Program-made: the position numbers and the translations under genes
Assembly (NCBI GenBank): GCA_016713405.1
Contig: JADJPF010000020.1
Location: 617,851 to 681,850, forward strand
DNA from: Blastocatellia bacterium
Lineage (GTDB): Bacteria > Acidobacteriota > Blastocatellia > Chloracidobacteriales > JADJPF01
Reading direction: 5' to 3'
DNA: 64,000 bases
The notes under the pieces: model-generated
Databases searched by the model: none
Told to the model about the DNA's origin: nothing
What the model saw: the letters and a program-made list of their open reading frames with translations, nothing else
Shown here: in pieces, positions 1 to 8,048 of the stretch
How the letters are laid out: each line of letters starts with the position of its first letter
How positions within the stretch are numbered: position 1 is the stretch's first letter

Positions 1-72
1 ATAGTAGTAAGCAAAAAAGCTTGGAACTACTAGATTTTAGTAATCAATGGTTAGGTAGAGAAAAGCTAGTTT

Positions 73-81
73 TGTTATAAT
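73..81 (+). promoter_or_regulatory. extended -10 promoter element
   Basis: TGTTATAAT is an extended -10 box (TGn followed by a perfect TATAAT) about 50 bases before the start of the TPR gene. No convincing -35 box lies at the right distance, which is normal for extended -10 promoters. A GAGGA ribosome site follows just before the start codon at 130. Confidence 0.45.
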
Positions 82-129
82 GCAAATTCTCACCTAGCCA
101 AAATTGTTTAAAATCTTTGAGGAATAGCA

Positions 130-1839
130 ATGCGTTTATTGAAGTTATTTGCCATTTGTTTGATTCTAACTTTTCCAATTTCTAGTTTAGCTTTTCAGGA
201 AAATGAAGTAAAAGATAAAAAAGAGCAAACAAATAAAAAAGAAAAGAAAGAAAAGAAAGAAAAACAAGATAAAAATAAAAAAGAACAAGATAACCAACAA
301 GAAAATCAAGCCAATACAGAAGAAAATCAAGAACAAACACCAGCACCAAAACCAGAACCTGCTACTAATCCTTTAGTAACACAAATTGAACTAGCAATTT
401 CTCTTAAGCAACTAATTGAGCCACCTGGACAAAACGCTTATGAACTTTATCAAATATTAGCTAAAAATTCTCCAAATGAACCAGCATTAAAAAGCTTAAA
501 AGAAACACTTACTTTAATACTTGGGGATATAGCTAGATCGCCTTTAGAACTTTATGTTCAAGGAGCTAATTATAGCTTTACCCGGGAAGATTGGGCCTCG
601 GCTCAAAAGTATTCAGAACGCTTAAAAACATTACAGCCTAAAGATAAACGCTTTGCTGCATTTGATTTATTTTATCAAGGGATGATCGCTTTAGCTGATA
701 AAGACCCTAAAAAAGCAGAAGAGCTTTTTCGTCAAGGAATAAAAAAAGATGATAAAGCACCCTATTTTTATAATGCTTTAGGACGAGCATTATCTGAACA
801 AAAGAAGGAAGAAGATTCCTTAAAATCTTACTTAAAAGCCGCTTCGCTAGCACCAGATTGGAATTATCCTTTAGTTAATGTTGCGTTAAAATATTTACGA
901 CGAGGAAACTTAGAAGAAGCTCAACGCTTTGCTTTAGGAGCATTAAGTGTAAATGTTAATGATGTAGAAGCTCACTCTGTATTAGGTAATATTTATGCTA
1001 GTGTTGGGAATTATGATGAAGCAATTAAGGAATATGAAATAGTGATTTCTCAGCGTCCTAATTCTATAGCAGATCAAATTGCTTATGGAAAATTGATGTT
1101 AGAAGAAGGGAATTTATTAGCAGCCGAAAGAGCCTTTAGCACGGCATTACAAGCTAATCCTAACGATCAAACAGCAAAACTTTATCTCAGTATTACTACT
1201 CAAAGATATTCTGATATTGTGCTTAATGATGCTACTAATCAATTAAAAGATGTTGCCTCAAAAAATAATAATGCCCAAGCACAAGTAGCAATAGCTGAAG
1301 GGGCAGCCCATAAAGGTAATACTACGCTAGCTATAGAAGCCTTTCAAGCAGCATTAAAAATAGAGCCTTGGCTTGCAGGTGCTAGATTAAAACTAGCTAC
1401 CCTATTAGCTCAAACTGGCAAAACAGCAGAAGCCATTGCAGAATATCGTAATGTAAGTAAAACAAACCCATCATTAAAAGAAGCTTATTTTAGTCTTGGT
1501 AATTTACTTAGAAGAGAAGGGGATACTAAATCTGCAATTTTAGAATACCGTAAGGCTATTGCTGTAGCACCAAATTTTATACCAGCACATTCTAATTTGG
1601 CTATATTACTTCAAGAAATAGGGGAACTTGCGGCAGCGGCTGCTGAGTATCGAGCAATTTTATCTATTGAAGGAAATAATAGTGTTGCTGCTAGTGCATT
1701 AAAAGATCTTGAGGTAAAAATTGCTGAACAAAATAAACCTGAACCAGCTAAAACAGTAGAGGAACCAAAACCAACAAAACCAACAGAACCAGCTAAACCA
1801 AATGAAGAACCAAAAACTAACATTGAGAATAACAAATAA
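130..1839 (+). CDS. secreted or periplasmic TPR-repeat protein
   Basis: This 569-residue protein starts with a signal peptide (about residues 1-22, ending near SSLAF). A very Lys/Glu/Gln-rich low-complexity linker follows (about 25-75), and then an array of tetratricopeptide repeats fills about 80-530. Recognisable TPR units include YYNALGRAL-type helices and motifs such as NPNDQTAKLYL and APNFIPAHSNLAIL. The tail (about 535-569) is Pro/Glu/Lys-rich. TPR arrays are protein-binding scaffolds, so a role as an envelope-associated assembly or interaction platform is inferred and no partner can be named. The start ATG has a GAGGA ribosome site and an extended -10 promoter upstream. It appears monocistronic, with about 115 bases to the next gene. 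Codon use is like that of its neighbours. Confidence 0.85.
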   Translation: MRLLKLFAICLILTFPISSLAFQENEVKDKKEQTNKKEKKEKKEKQDKNKKEQDNQQENQANTEENQEQTPAPKPEPATNPLVTQIELAISLKQLIEPPGQNAYELYQILAKNSPNEPALKSLKETLTLILGDIARSPLELYVQGANYSFTREDWASAQKYSERLKTLQPKDKRFAAFDLFYQGMIALADKDPKKAEELFRQGIKKDDKAPYFYNALGRALSEQKKEEDSLKSYLKAASLAPDWNYPLVNVALKYLRRGNLEEAQRFALGALSVNVNDVEAHSVLGNIYASVGNYDEAIKEYEIVISQRPNSIADQIAYGKLMLEEGNLLAAERAFSTALQANPNDQTAKLYLSITTQRYSDIVLNDATNQLKDVASKNNNAQAQVAIAEGAAHKGNTTLAIEAFQAALKIEPWLAGARLKLATLLAQTGKTAEAIAEYRNVSKTNPSLKEAYFSLGNLLRREGDTKSAILEYRKAIAVAPNFIPAHSNLAILLQEIGELAAAAAEYRAILSIEGNNSVAASALKDLEVKIAEQNKPEPAKTVEEPKPTKPTEPAKPNEEPKTNIENNK

Positions 1840-1955
1840 AAATTTTCTTAAGGAAAATATTATCTTGCTTGCTTCTAAAGATTAAGTTCGTTAGAATCGT
1901 CCCCAATAATCTTAATTTTTATAACTAAAAACTAGTAGATTTTAGTAACTTCCAA

Positions 1956-2648
1956 ATGGGTTTTTTTGCTATGCAAAATTCTAAAAAAAAGTTAGCTCTT
2001 GACTTAAAAAAATTTCCTAACTTAGATAAGTTTTCTAAAAACTTAGAAAAATTTCCTAAAAACTTAGATAGTTTTTCTAAAGATAAATTTTTATTTGTTA
2101 AAACTCTAGTTGAAAATCCTATAGAACTTGGTCAAGTAACACCTAGTTCACGCTTTTTAGCAGAAGGAATGGTGGCTAGTTTAGATTTGGCTAATGCCAA
2201 AGCAGTAGTTGAATTTGGCCCTGGTACAGGAGCAATTACCAAAGCTATTGTTAAAAAATGTGGTGATAAAACTAAATTTTTTGCTGTAGAAACTAACGCT
2301 AATATGATTGAAATTTGGCAAAGACGTTTTCCAGAACATCAAATTATTCAAGATAGTGCAGAAAATATTGGCGAACTTCTAAAACGTAACGGTTTGGAAC
2401 ATGCAGACTATATTATCTCTAGTCTCCCTTTTGCTTTAATTGAACCAAAACTTGGGCAACGAATCTTAAATAATTCTTATGCCAGTTTGCGACCCGGCGG
2501 CGTTTTTGTTACTTATCAATATGTACATGCTAGGGTTATTAATAGTGTTATGAGGCTTTTAAGAAAAACTTTTCCTGTGGTTGATACGTCAGTAGTGTTT
2601 CGTAATCTGCCTCCTTCTTTTGTTTTTCGCTGTCAAAAACCTGAGTAA
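1956..2648 (+). CDS. class I SAM-dependent methyltransferase, phospholipid N-methyltransferase-like
   Basis: The 230-residue protein carries a class I methyltransferase fold from about residue 55. The sequence GQVTPSSRFLAEGM is typical of PmtA-like enzymes and the related rRNA dimethylase branch. The SAM-binding motif I is VVEFGPGTGAITKAI (about 84-98), followed by an acidic strand-2 end (FAVETNANMI). The catalytic-region motif IISSLPFALI and the strand VFVTYQYVHA come later. By family knowledge this group methylates phosphatidylethanolamine or an unknown lipid, and the substrate here is inferred only from resemblance. The N-terminus has an odd Lys/Phe-rich repeat (FPNLDKFSKNLEKFPKNLD). A second in-frame ATG lies at 1971 and may be the true start, because neither has a strong ribosome site. 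A hairpin terminator follows. Confidence 0.75.
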   Translation: MGFFAMQNSKKKLALDLKKFPNLDKFSKNLEKFPKNLDSFSKDKFLFVKTLVENPIELGQVTPSSRFLAEGMVASLDLANAKAVVEFGPGTGAITKAIVKKCGDKTKFFAVETNANMIEIWQRRFPEHQIIQDSAENIGELLKRNGLEHADYIISSLPFALIEPKLGQRILNNSYASLRPGGVFVTYQYVHARVINSVMRLLRKTFPVVDTSVVFRNLPPSFVFRCQKPE

Positions 2649-2662
2649 AAGAAAAATACAAA

Positions 2663-2696
2663 AAAATAAGAGAGTAACAATTTACTCTCTTATTTT
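2663..2696. terminator. bidirectional hairpin terminator
   Basis: There is a perfect 15-bp inverted repeat (left arm 2663-2677, loop CAAT, right arm 2682-2696) with A-runs before and T-runs after. It sits between two convergent genes and should serve both strands. Confidence 0.8.
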
Positions 2697-2715
2697 CCTT
2701 AAGATTTTAGCTAAT

Positions 2716-3074
2716 TTATTTTTTGGCTAATTCTTCAATTCTTTCATTTTCTTCAATGATAGTTGAGCGTAAAGCAATAAAAGCTCGTTGAACATTATCA
2801 GGTAAGCTATCACAATTAGCACAAGCATCTGCATTTCCTTTTAATGCAGTAACTCCACAAATTCCACAAAGACGACGGTTAGCTACTTCTTGATAAGATT
2901 TTTTTTCTAAATATTTTTTGCTTCTATGACTGCATCTTCTAACCAAGCAAAGTGTTTTACATCTGTTTCAACAAATTCTGTAATATGTTCAATAGTCATT
3001 ACATTATGTTCGCTTGATTTAGTCAAAACTTCAAAGGTTGGTTCAAATAAAATTGCATGTTTTCCTAGTCTCAT
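2716..3074 (-). CDS. hypothetical zinc-ribbon protein (frame break in a homopolymer)
   Basis: Two overlapping minus-strand reading frames join into one protein of about 119 residues if one base is added to the T6 run at 2914-2919 (A6 on the coding strand). The first part runs from MRLGKHAILFEPTFEV to EDAVIEAK, and the second continues KYLEKKSYQEVANRR. The C-terminal part has a CGICG...CANC pattern, a small zinc or iron ribbon of the rubredoxin type. The ATG at 3074 is chosen because a clean AGGAGG (3085-3090) lies ten bases upstream, whereas the earlier ATG at 3101 has none. The N-terminal half is not a family I recognise. A metal-binding regulatory or electron-transfer role is possible but cannot be shown from sequence. 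Confidence 0.6.
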
Positions 3075-3232
3075 AACTTCAACTCCTCCTATAACTTGCA
3101 AAATAAGATTTTAGGCAGACATTAGATAAATCTGCATTAATAATTTTAAGTATTACTTAATTGTTAGGATGTTTTTATAGCCGACAGTATAGCACGAGTT
3201 AGAAAAATCTAACCATTTTTGTCAAGAGATTT

Positions 3233-4066
3233 TTAATAATTTTCTAGTTTTTCAGCCACAACTAAACAGCTACCACCAAAAGGGATCTGGCGTTTGGATT
3301 TAATAAAGCTAAGTTCTAGCTCTAAATATTGATTAAGCAAATGGTTAAATAACCCTCGTTGAACATTATGTTCCTTACGTGTAGTTTCTAGGCTTCCTTC
3401 TTGTCGCCAACCTAATTTACTAGGGATTGTTCTAAGTAAAAATATTGGTAAGGGTAAAAATGAAAAAAAATAAGAAGAATAATTAATTTTATAGCCTAAA
3501 TTAACTAATTTTTTGGTTAATTTATTGAGTGTATAGCGTCTAAAATGTCCTGTTATTTCATCTTCGGTTGACCAAAGAAATTGATAAGCAGGAACTGTTA
3601 AATAAAGCTTACCACCTATTTTTAAGATAGATTTTATTTGAAGCAAAAAATCTTTTTCTGCTTCAATGTGTTCTAAAACATCAAATAAACCTATAGCAGA
3701 CAAAGAATTAGCAAAAAATCCAGCATCTTCTAAAGAAGAGCAGATCACTGTTAAACCTTTATTTTTAGCATTTTGTGCGCCAATCATTCCTGGCTCAACA
3801 GCTACTGAGTTAAAACCTGCTTGGCTTAAAGCTTTTGAAACATAACCGTTACCTGCACCAATATCAAAAATTGTTCCTTGAGGAGAAAAATTTTTCATTG
3901 TATCAATCAAGCAATTATTCCGATGGTAAAACCAAAAAGACTTTTCTTCTACTTGTTCACATTCTGAGTGACCATCTTCAGGAAAGGCTATTGCACGCTG
4001 ATTATTTGCTACCCAAATATCATTGCTTGAAAGAGTTAAATTTTTGGCTAATTGCTCTATATTCAT
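3233..4066 (-). CDS. class I SAM-dependent methyltransferase
   Basis: This 277-residue protein is a Methyltransf_11/23-type enzyme. Motif I is IFDIGAGNGYVSKAL (about 63-77), the acidic residue ending strand 2 is in SVAVEPGM, and motif IV/post-motif is GLFDVLEHIEAEKDFL. The conserved LTVPAYQFLWSTEDEITGHFRRY stretch is typical of methyltransferases from polysaccharide or lipid gene sets. The C-terminal region has a hydrophobic patch (about 195-215, FFSFLPLPIFLL) that could touch the membrane. The substrate is not deducible. It lies 23 bases downstream of lolA on the same strand and is likely cotranscribed with it. Its own ribosome site is poor, so translation may depend on coupling. Confidence 0.75.
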   Translation of the reverse strand: MNIEQLAKNLTLSSNDIWVANNQRAIAFPEDGHSECEQVEEKSFWFYHRNNCLIDTMKNFSPQGTIFDIGAGNGYVSKALSQAGFNSVAVEPGMIGAQNAKNKGLTVICSSLEDAGFFANSLSAIGLFDVLEHIEAEKDFLLQIKSILKIGGKLYLTVPAYQFLWSTEDEITGHFRRYTLNKLTKKLVNLGYKINYSSYFFSFLPLPIFLLRTIPSKLGWRQEGSLETTRKEHNVQRGLFNHLLNQYLELELSFIKSKRQIPFGGSCLVVAEKLENY

Positions 4067-4089
4067 AACTTAGTTGGAGATATTGTAGA

Positions 4090-4764
4090 TTACTGCAATA
4101 TTTTTACTCCAGGTGGAACAGAAAATTCAAATTGTTCATCTATAGCTAAAAAGTTTTCTCGGAAATTTGATAAAATAAAATCTGACCGACGATCATTTGC
4201 ATTAATTAATACTAACCGACTTAATTGCATAGCTTTAGGGTTTACTTCTACAAATAATCTTTTCAATGAACTACTTATACGTTTAGGGATTAACTCTAGC
4301 ACAATATTACCAGAGATTACTGGTGATTCTACATTAGAAATTTCTATAGACTTAAAATCTTTTTGTAGATTACGGCGACCTAAGAGAAAAACAAATGGTG
4401 CGCGTGGATCATCGCTTTCTTTAAGTGCAGTGATTGTTACTTCTTTTTCTTCAGGGAGGTAAAAATAAACTTTTTTATCATTTACAATAAATATTTTTTC
4501 TTCAGGCTGTTGATAATCCCAACGCATTTTTCCGGGTCGTTTTAAGGTTAAAGTGCCTTGTTCACGGAGTTTGCGCCCGGCTCGGTCGCTATAAACTTGG
4601 GTAAAATCTGCTGCTAACCCTTTCATATTGCCATAGCGATTTTCTAGCCCAATAATTAACTTTTTGACTGTTTCATCTTCAGCTTGCCCTGGTAAAGCAA
4701 TTAATATCAATAAGATAAAAACGAAAATAGCCTTAAAAATTGCAAAATTAATAAAACGTGTCAT
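4090..4764 (-). CDS. lolA: outer-membrane lipoprotein carrier protein LolA family
   Basis: The 224-residue protein has an N-terminal signal peptide (about 1-28, ending near LPGQAED) and the LolA fold. Family features are MKGLAADFTQVYSDRAGRKL, the GTLTLKRPGKMRWDY segment that lines the lipid-binding cavity, and YFYLPEEKEV. LolA shuttles lipoproteins across the periplasm from LolCDE to the outer membrane, which implies a double-membrane cell. Length is normal for the family. The start ATG has an AAGGAT ribosome site. It is first in a likely two-gene unit with the methyltransferase downstream and is transcribed divergently from the ADOP permease. A LolA-like paralogue with a different cargo cannot be excluded. 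Confidence 0.8.
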   Translation of the reverse strand: MTRFINFAIFKAIFVFILLILIALPGQAEDETVKKLIIGLENRYGNMKGLAADFTQVYSDRAGRKLREQGTLTLKRPGKMRWDYQQPEEKIFIVNDKKVYFYLPEEKEVTITALKESDDPRAPFVFLLGRRNLQKDFKSIEISNVESPVISGNIVLELIPKRISSSLKRLFVEVNPKAMQLSRLVLINANDRRSDFILSNFRENFLAIDEQFEFSVPPGVKILQ

Positions 4765-4891
4765 AAATAAAATATCCTTAAATTTATTGTCTAATGCTAA
4801 TTTCTAAAAGTTTTAGATGCAGCATAAGTTTATTTTTGTATCTTTCTAATAGTTTTTTCTACATAAGAAAAGTTTTGTTATTTATTCTTTT

Positions 4892-4909
4892 TGGGACAGC
4901 ATTATCCCA
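4892..4909. repeat. small inverted repeat in divergent promoter region
   Basis: TGGGA and TCCCA arms enclose an 8-base spacer in the 294-base gap between lolA and the ADOP permease. It could be an operator half-site pair or chance. The rest of this gap is AT-rich and holds the sigma-54-like element at 4992. Confidence 0.25.
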
Positions 4910-4991
4910 CAAACGAACAAACCTAAATATGCAAAGTTAGAGATTTTTCTACAAGGCTAATTTTATCAATTAAATAAAATAAATCAAAAAG

Positions 4992-5008
4992 TTGGCACAG
5001 CATTTGGG
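4992..5008 (+). promoter_or_regulatory. sigma-54 (RpoN) -24/-12 promoter candidate
   Basis: TTGGCAC, five bases, then TTGGG matches the sigma-54 consensus TTGGCAC-N5-TTGCW at all but the last bases. The GG of the -24 element and the expected -12 dinucleotide are ten bases apart, as required. It lies about 50 bases before the ADOP permease start. An NtrC-type activator is encoded at 54.8 kb. Confidence 0.55.
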
Positions 5009-5058
5009 TAAGTATTTTAATGGCCTTTTTAAGTTCTACAAAATAAAAGGGGAAAGTT

Positions 5059-7523
5059 ATGGAAAAATTTCTTCAAGATTTCCGCTATGGATTACGAGTA
5101 TTAGCAAAAAGCAAAATTTTTACTGTAGCAGTAGTTTTTATTTTAGCTTTGGGCATTGGGGCAAACACAACTATTTTTACAATCCTAAATGCTATTTTCC
5201 TACAACCATTGCCAATGGAAAAGGTTGAAGAAGTAGTTTCCCTTTTTACTCTAGATGGAAAAAATTCTAATGATAGTCGTAACACCTTGGCGGTTTCTTT
5301 TCCAAACTATAAAGATTACCGTGACCAAAATACTACTTTTACCGCTATTGCAGCCTTTTCAGGCGCATCTTTAAGTCTAATAGGTCAAGGAGAGCCTAGA
5401 CAGCTTAATGGCTCAATCGTTACAGGGAATTACTTTGATGTTTTAGGAGTAAAAGCTTTAATAGGGCGGACTTTTTTACCTGAAGAAGACCAAACCCCAG
5501 GACTGCATCCTGTGATTGTTTTAAGCCATAATGTATGGAAAAACCAATTTGGTGCAAAGCCTGAAATTATAGGTAGCCAAATTACATTAAATGCTACTAG
5601 CTACACAGTAATTGGTGTAACTCCACCAAACTTTCGAGGAACTTTTGCTATAGGATCAGTGGACTTTTTTGTCCCAATGATGATGCATGAACAAGTTTTT
5701 AATGGCATTTTTAAGCAATGGTTTGATTCTCGGCGGGCATTACTTTTTAATTTGGTAGGTAGACTTAAGCCAAATGTAACTATCGAACAAGCACAAGCCG
5801 AAATCACAACCATTGCTAGCCAATTAGCTAAAGAATATCCAAAAGATAATGATGGTCGTACACTAACGCTTATACCATTAGCACAATCTACTATTAATCC
5901 TAACCAACGAGACATTTTTATAAGAGGTGGGGCATTATTAATGGTAGTTGTTGGATTAGTTTTATTAATTGCTTGTGCAAATATTGCTAATCTTTTGTTA
6001 ATACGGGCTAATATTCGTCGTCGGGAAGTTGCTATTCGTATTGCTCTTGGTGCTAGTGCGTGGCGATTATTTCAACAATTTATGATTGAAAGTATTTTAC
6101 TTTCCACTATAGGGGGTATTATTGGCCTTTGTTTAGCTCTTTGGGGACGTGATTTATTATGGTCTTATCGTCCTGTTTTTATTCAAGCTGATGGACTGGA
6201 TTTAAGTCTAGATTTAAGAGTGCTAGTTTTTACTTTTTTGATTTCACTAATTACAGGGATAATTTTTGGTATTATTCCAACACTTCAAGCTACTAGGTCA
6301 AACTTAGTAATAGAATTAAAAGAAAAAACAGCCCCAATTAATTCAGGTAATAAACTGCTAACACTACGTAATATTCTAGTGATTGCTCAAATAGCTTTTT
6401 CATTAGTAGCTTTAATTAGTGCTAGTCTTTTCCTTCATAGCCTTATCAATGCCCAATCAATTAACCCAGGCTTTGAAACTAAAAAAGTTTTTACAATCTC
6501 ATTTGAATTAAATCGCCAAAATTATAATGAAGTTCAAGGAAAAGAATTTTTCCGTAATGTTCAAAGCCATGTTCAAGGCTTACCGGGTGTAAAGTCTGTT
6601 AGCGTAGCGGCTAACCCTCCGCTTGGAGGAGGCTTTTAAGGAGCGTTTTCCCTGAAGGTGGAGATCCTCAAGCTTTAGGTAAAGGTATCCTTACAACTAC
6701 TAATAATATTGGAACAAAATTCTTTGAAACCCTTAATATTCCTATGCTTCAAGGGCGCGATTTTAATGACTCTGATAGAGAAACGGCTCCAGGAGTTGCA
6801 ATTATTAATGAAGCAATGGTAAAACGCTTTTGGCCCGGACAAGATGCTGTCGGAAAACGATTTAGGTTTTTTGGAGATGATAATTTTACCGAAGTAATAG
6901 GGATAGTTAAAGATACAAAAATAGTTTCTCTTGGTGAAGAGCCAACACCTTGTGCTTATATTCCAATATTTCAACGCTATACAAATTTAGTAACTTTATA
7001 TGTCCAAAGCAAAGAAGACCCTAAAACCATTTTAGGAATAGTTAGAGCAGAAGTACAATCGCTTGATAGCAATTTAGCTCTTACAAATATCAACACGGTT
7101 TCCGAAATAATAGGTCAAAGTCTTTGGGCTGCTCGTATGAGTGCTACTTTGTTAGTTTTGTTTGGGTTGTTAGCTTTAGTTCTTGCTGCTGTTGGAATTT
7201 ATGGAATTTTAGCCTACTCTGTAAATCAGCGTACCCAAGAAATAGGTGTTCGCATGGCGTTAGGTGCAAAACCATTTGATATCTTAAAACTAGTTCTTAG
7301 CCAAGCAATGTTGTTAGTTGGAATAGGGATTACGCTTGGCACAGTGGGCGGTTTATTTTTAGTACGTATTTTTGCAGGTCTTTTATTTGGTGTAAGTGCT
7401 TTTGATCCAGTAACTTTTATAGTAGCCCCATTAATTTTAGCTCTAGTGGCCTTGCTAGCTAGCTATATCCCAGCTTATCGTGCTACAAAAGTTGATCCAT
7501 TAGTAGCCTTACGCTGTGAATAA
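5059..7523 (+). CDS. ADOP-family MacB/FtsX-type ABC permease (one frame break)
   Basis: The two halves (5059-6639 and the part from about 6640 to 7523) form one 821-residue permease if one T is added to the T4 run at 6634-6637. The reconstructed join reads PPLGGGF-L-RSVFPEGG. The N-terminus (FLQDFRYGLRVLAKSK..TVAVVFILALGIGANTTIF) is the hallmark of acidobacterial duplicated orphan permeases. It is followed by a MacB_PCD periplasmic domain, an FtsX domain (about 290-410) and a second periplasmic domain plus FtsX domain with the classic NQRTQEIGVRMALGAKPFDIL motif. No ATPase gene is adjacent, as is usual for this family. Function is inferred as export or mechanotransmission across the inner membrane. 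Start: GGGGAAAG just upstream of ATG 5059. A sigma-54-like promoter precedes it. Confidence 0.85.
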
Positions 7524-7537
7524 TAAAGTCATATTAA

Positions 7538-7567
7538 ACTAGGGCTAATTTTTTTCTTAGCCCTAGT
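7538..7567 (+). terminator. hairpin, probable terminator
   Basis: ACTAGGGCTAA and TTAGCCCTAGT form a perfect 11-bp stem with a T-rich loop just after the ADOP permease stop. No long U-tract follows, so it may be an imperfect terminator. Confidence 0.55.
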
Positions 7568-7709
7568 AATTAACCTAAAGTCCAGTTTAATCTAATACTT
7601 ACGCTATTTTTCTAAAACATTACTCACACAACTTAAAAAAATGTTATTGCATCCCAACAATGGTTAAGCAACAATTAATTATCTCGAAAAAGGAAGGTTG
7701 GGTAATTTT

Positions 7710-7949
7710 ATGGGAAAAGAAGGGACTAATAAAACTTCTGGTGCAAAATGTTGGATTAGATTAAGAGGATCTCCAAATGACCCAGAATCCTTTGAATTAG
7801 CTGCTTGGACTGGTATTGCTTGGGAAATCCCTGCAAAAACGAATGATGGACGTATAGTAGTTTTATCTATACCTGATTATATGGTTGCAGAAACATTACC
7901 AGCAGAAACAGACCCAGAAAAGCTCTATCATCCATTAAAAGTAGCTTAA
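7710..7949 (+). CDS. small hypothetical protein, 79 residues
   Basis: I do not recognise this protein. It is short and soluble and starts MGKEGTNKTSGAKCWIRLRG. It is rich in Trp for its length (AAWTGIAWEIPAK) and ends EKLYHPLKVA. The ATG at 7710 is preferred to the upstream in-frame TTG at 7698, because AGGAAGG (7691-7697) is spaced 12 bases from the ATG and would abut the TTG. It is flanked by hairpins on both sides and looks monocistronic. Confidence 0.6.
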   Translation: MGKEGTNKTSGAKCWIRLRGSPNDPESFELAAWTGIAWEIPAKTNDGRIVVLSIPDYMVAETLPAETDPEKLYHPLKVA

Positions 7950-7969
7950 GATTGCAAGTGCAATCTTAA
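7946..7969. terminator. hairpin overlapping the stop codon
   Basis: A perfect 10-bp stem (7946-7955 with 7960-7969, loop AAGT) overlaps the TAA of the small gene. It lies between convergent genes, and its U-tract is weak. Confidence 0.5.
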
Positions 7970-8048
7970 AAAATTTGTAAATTATAGCTAGCACAACGTT
8001 AAAAAGTGTTTAAAAGTATTTCTTTTGCCCTCCTCATTTTGTTAAAAG

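Noticed and set aside
1611..1835. Minus-strand open frames opposite the TPR gene, glmU, acylase and others
   Set aside because: They lie fully inside strong genes on the other strand, have no ribosome sites and have no recognisable motifs.
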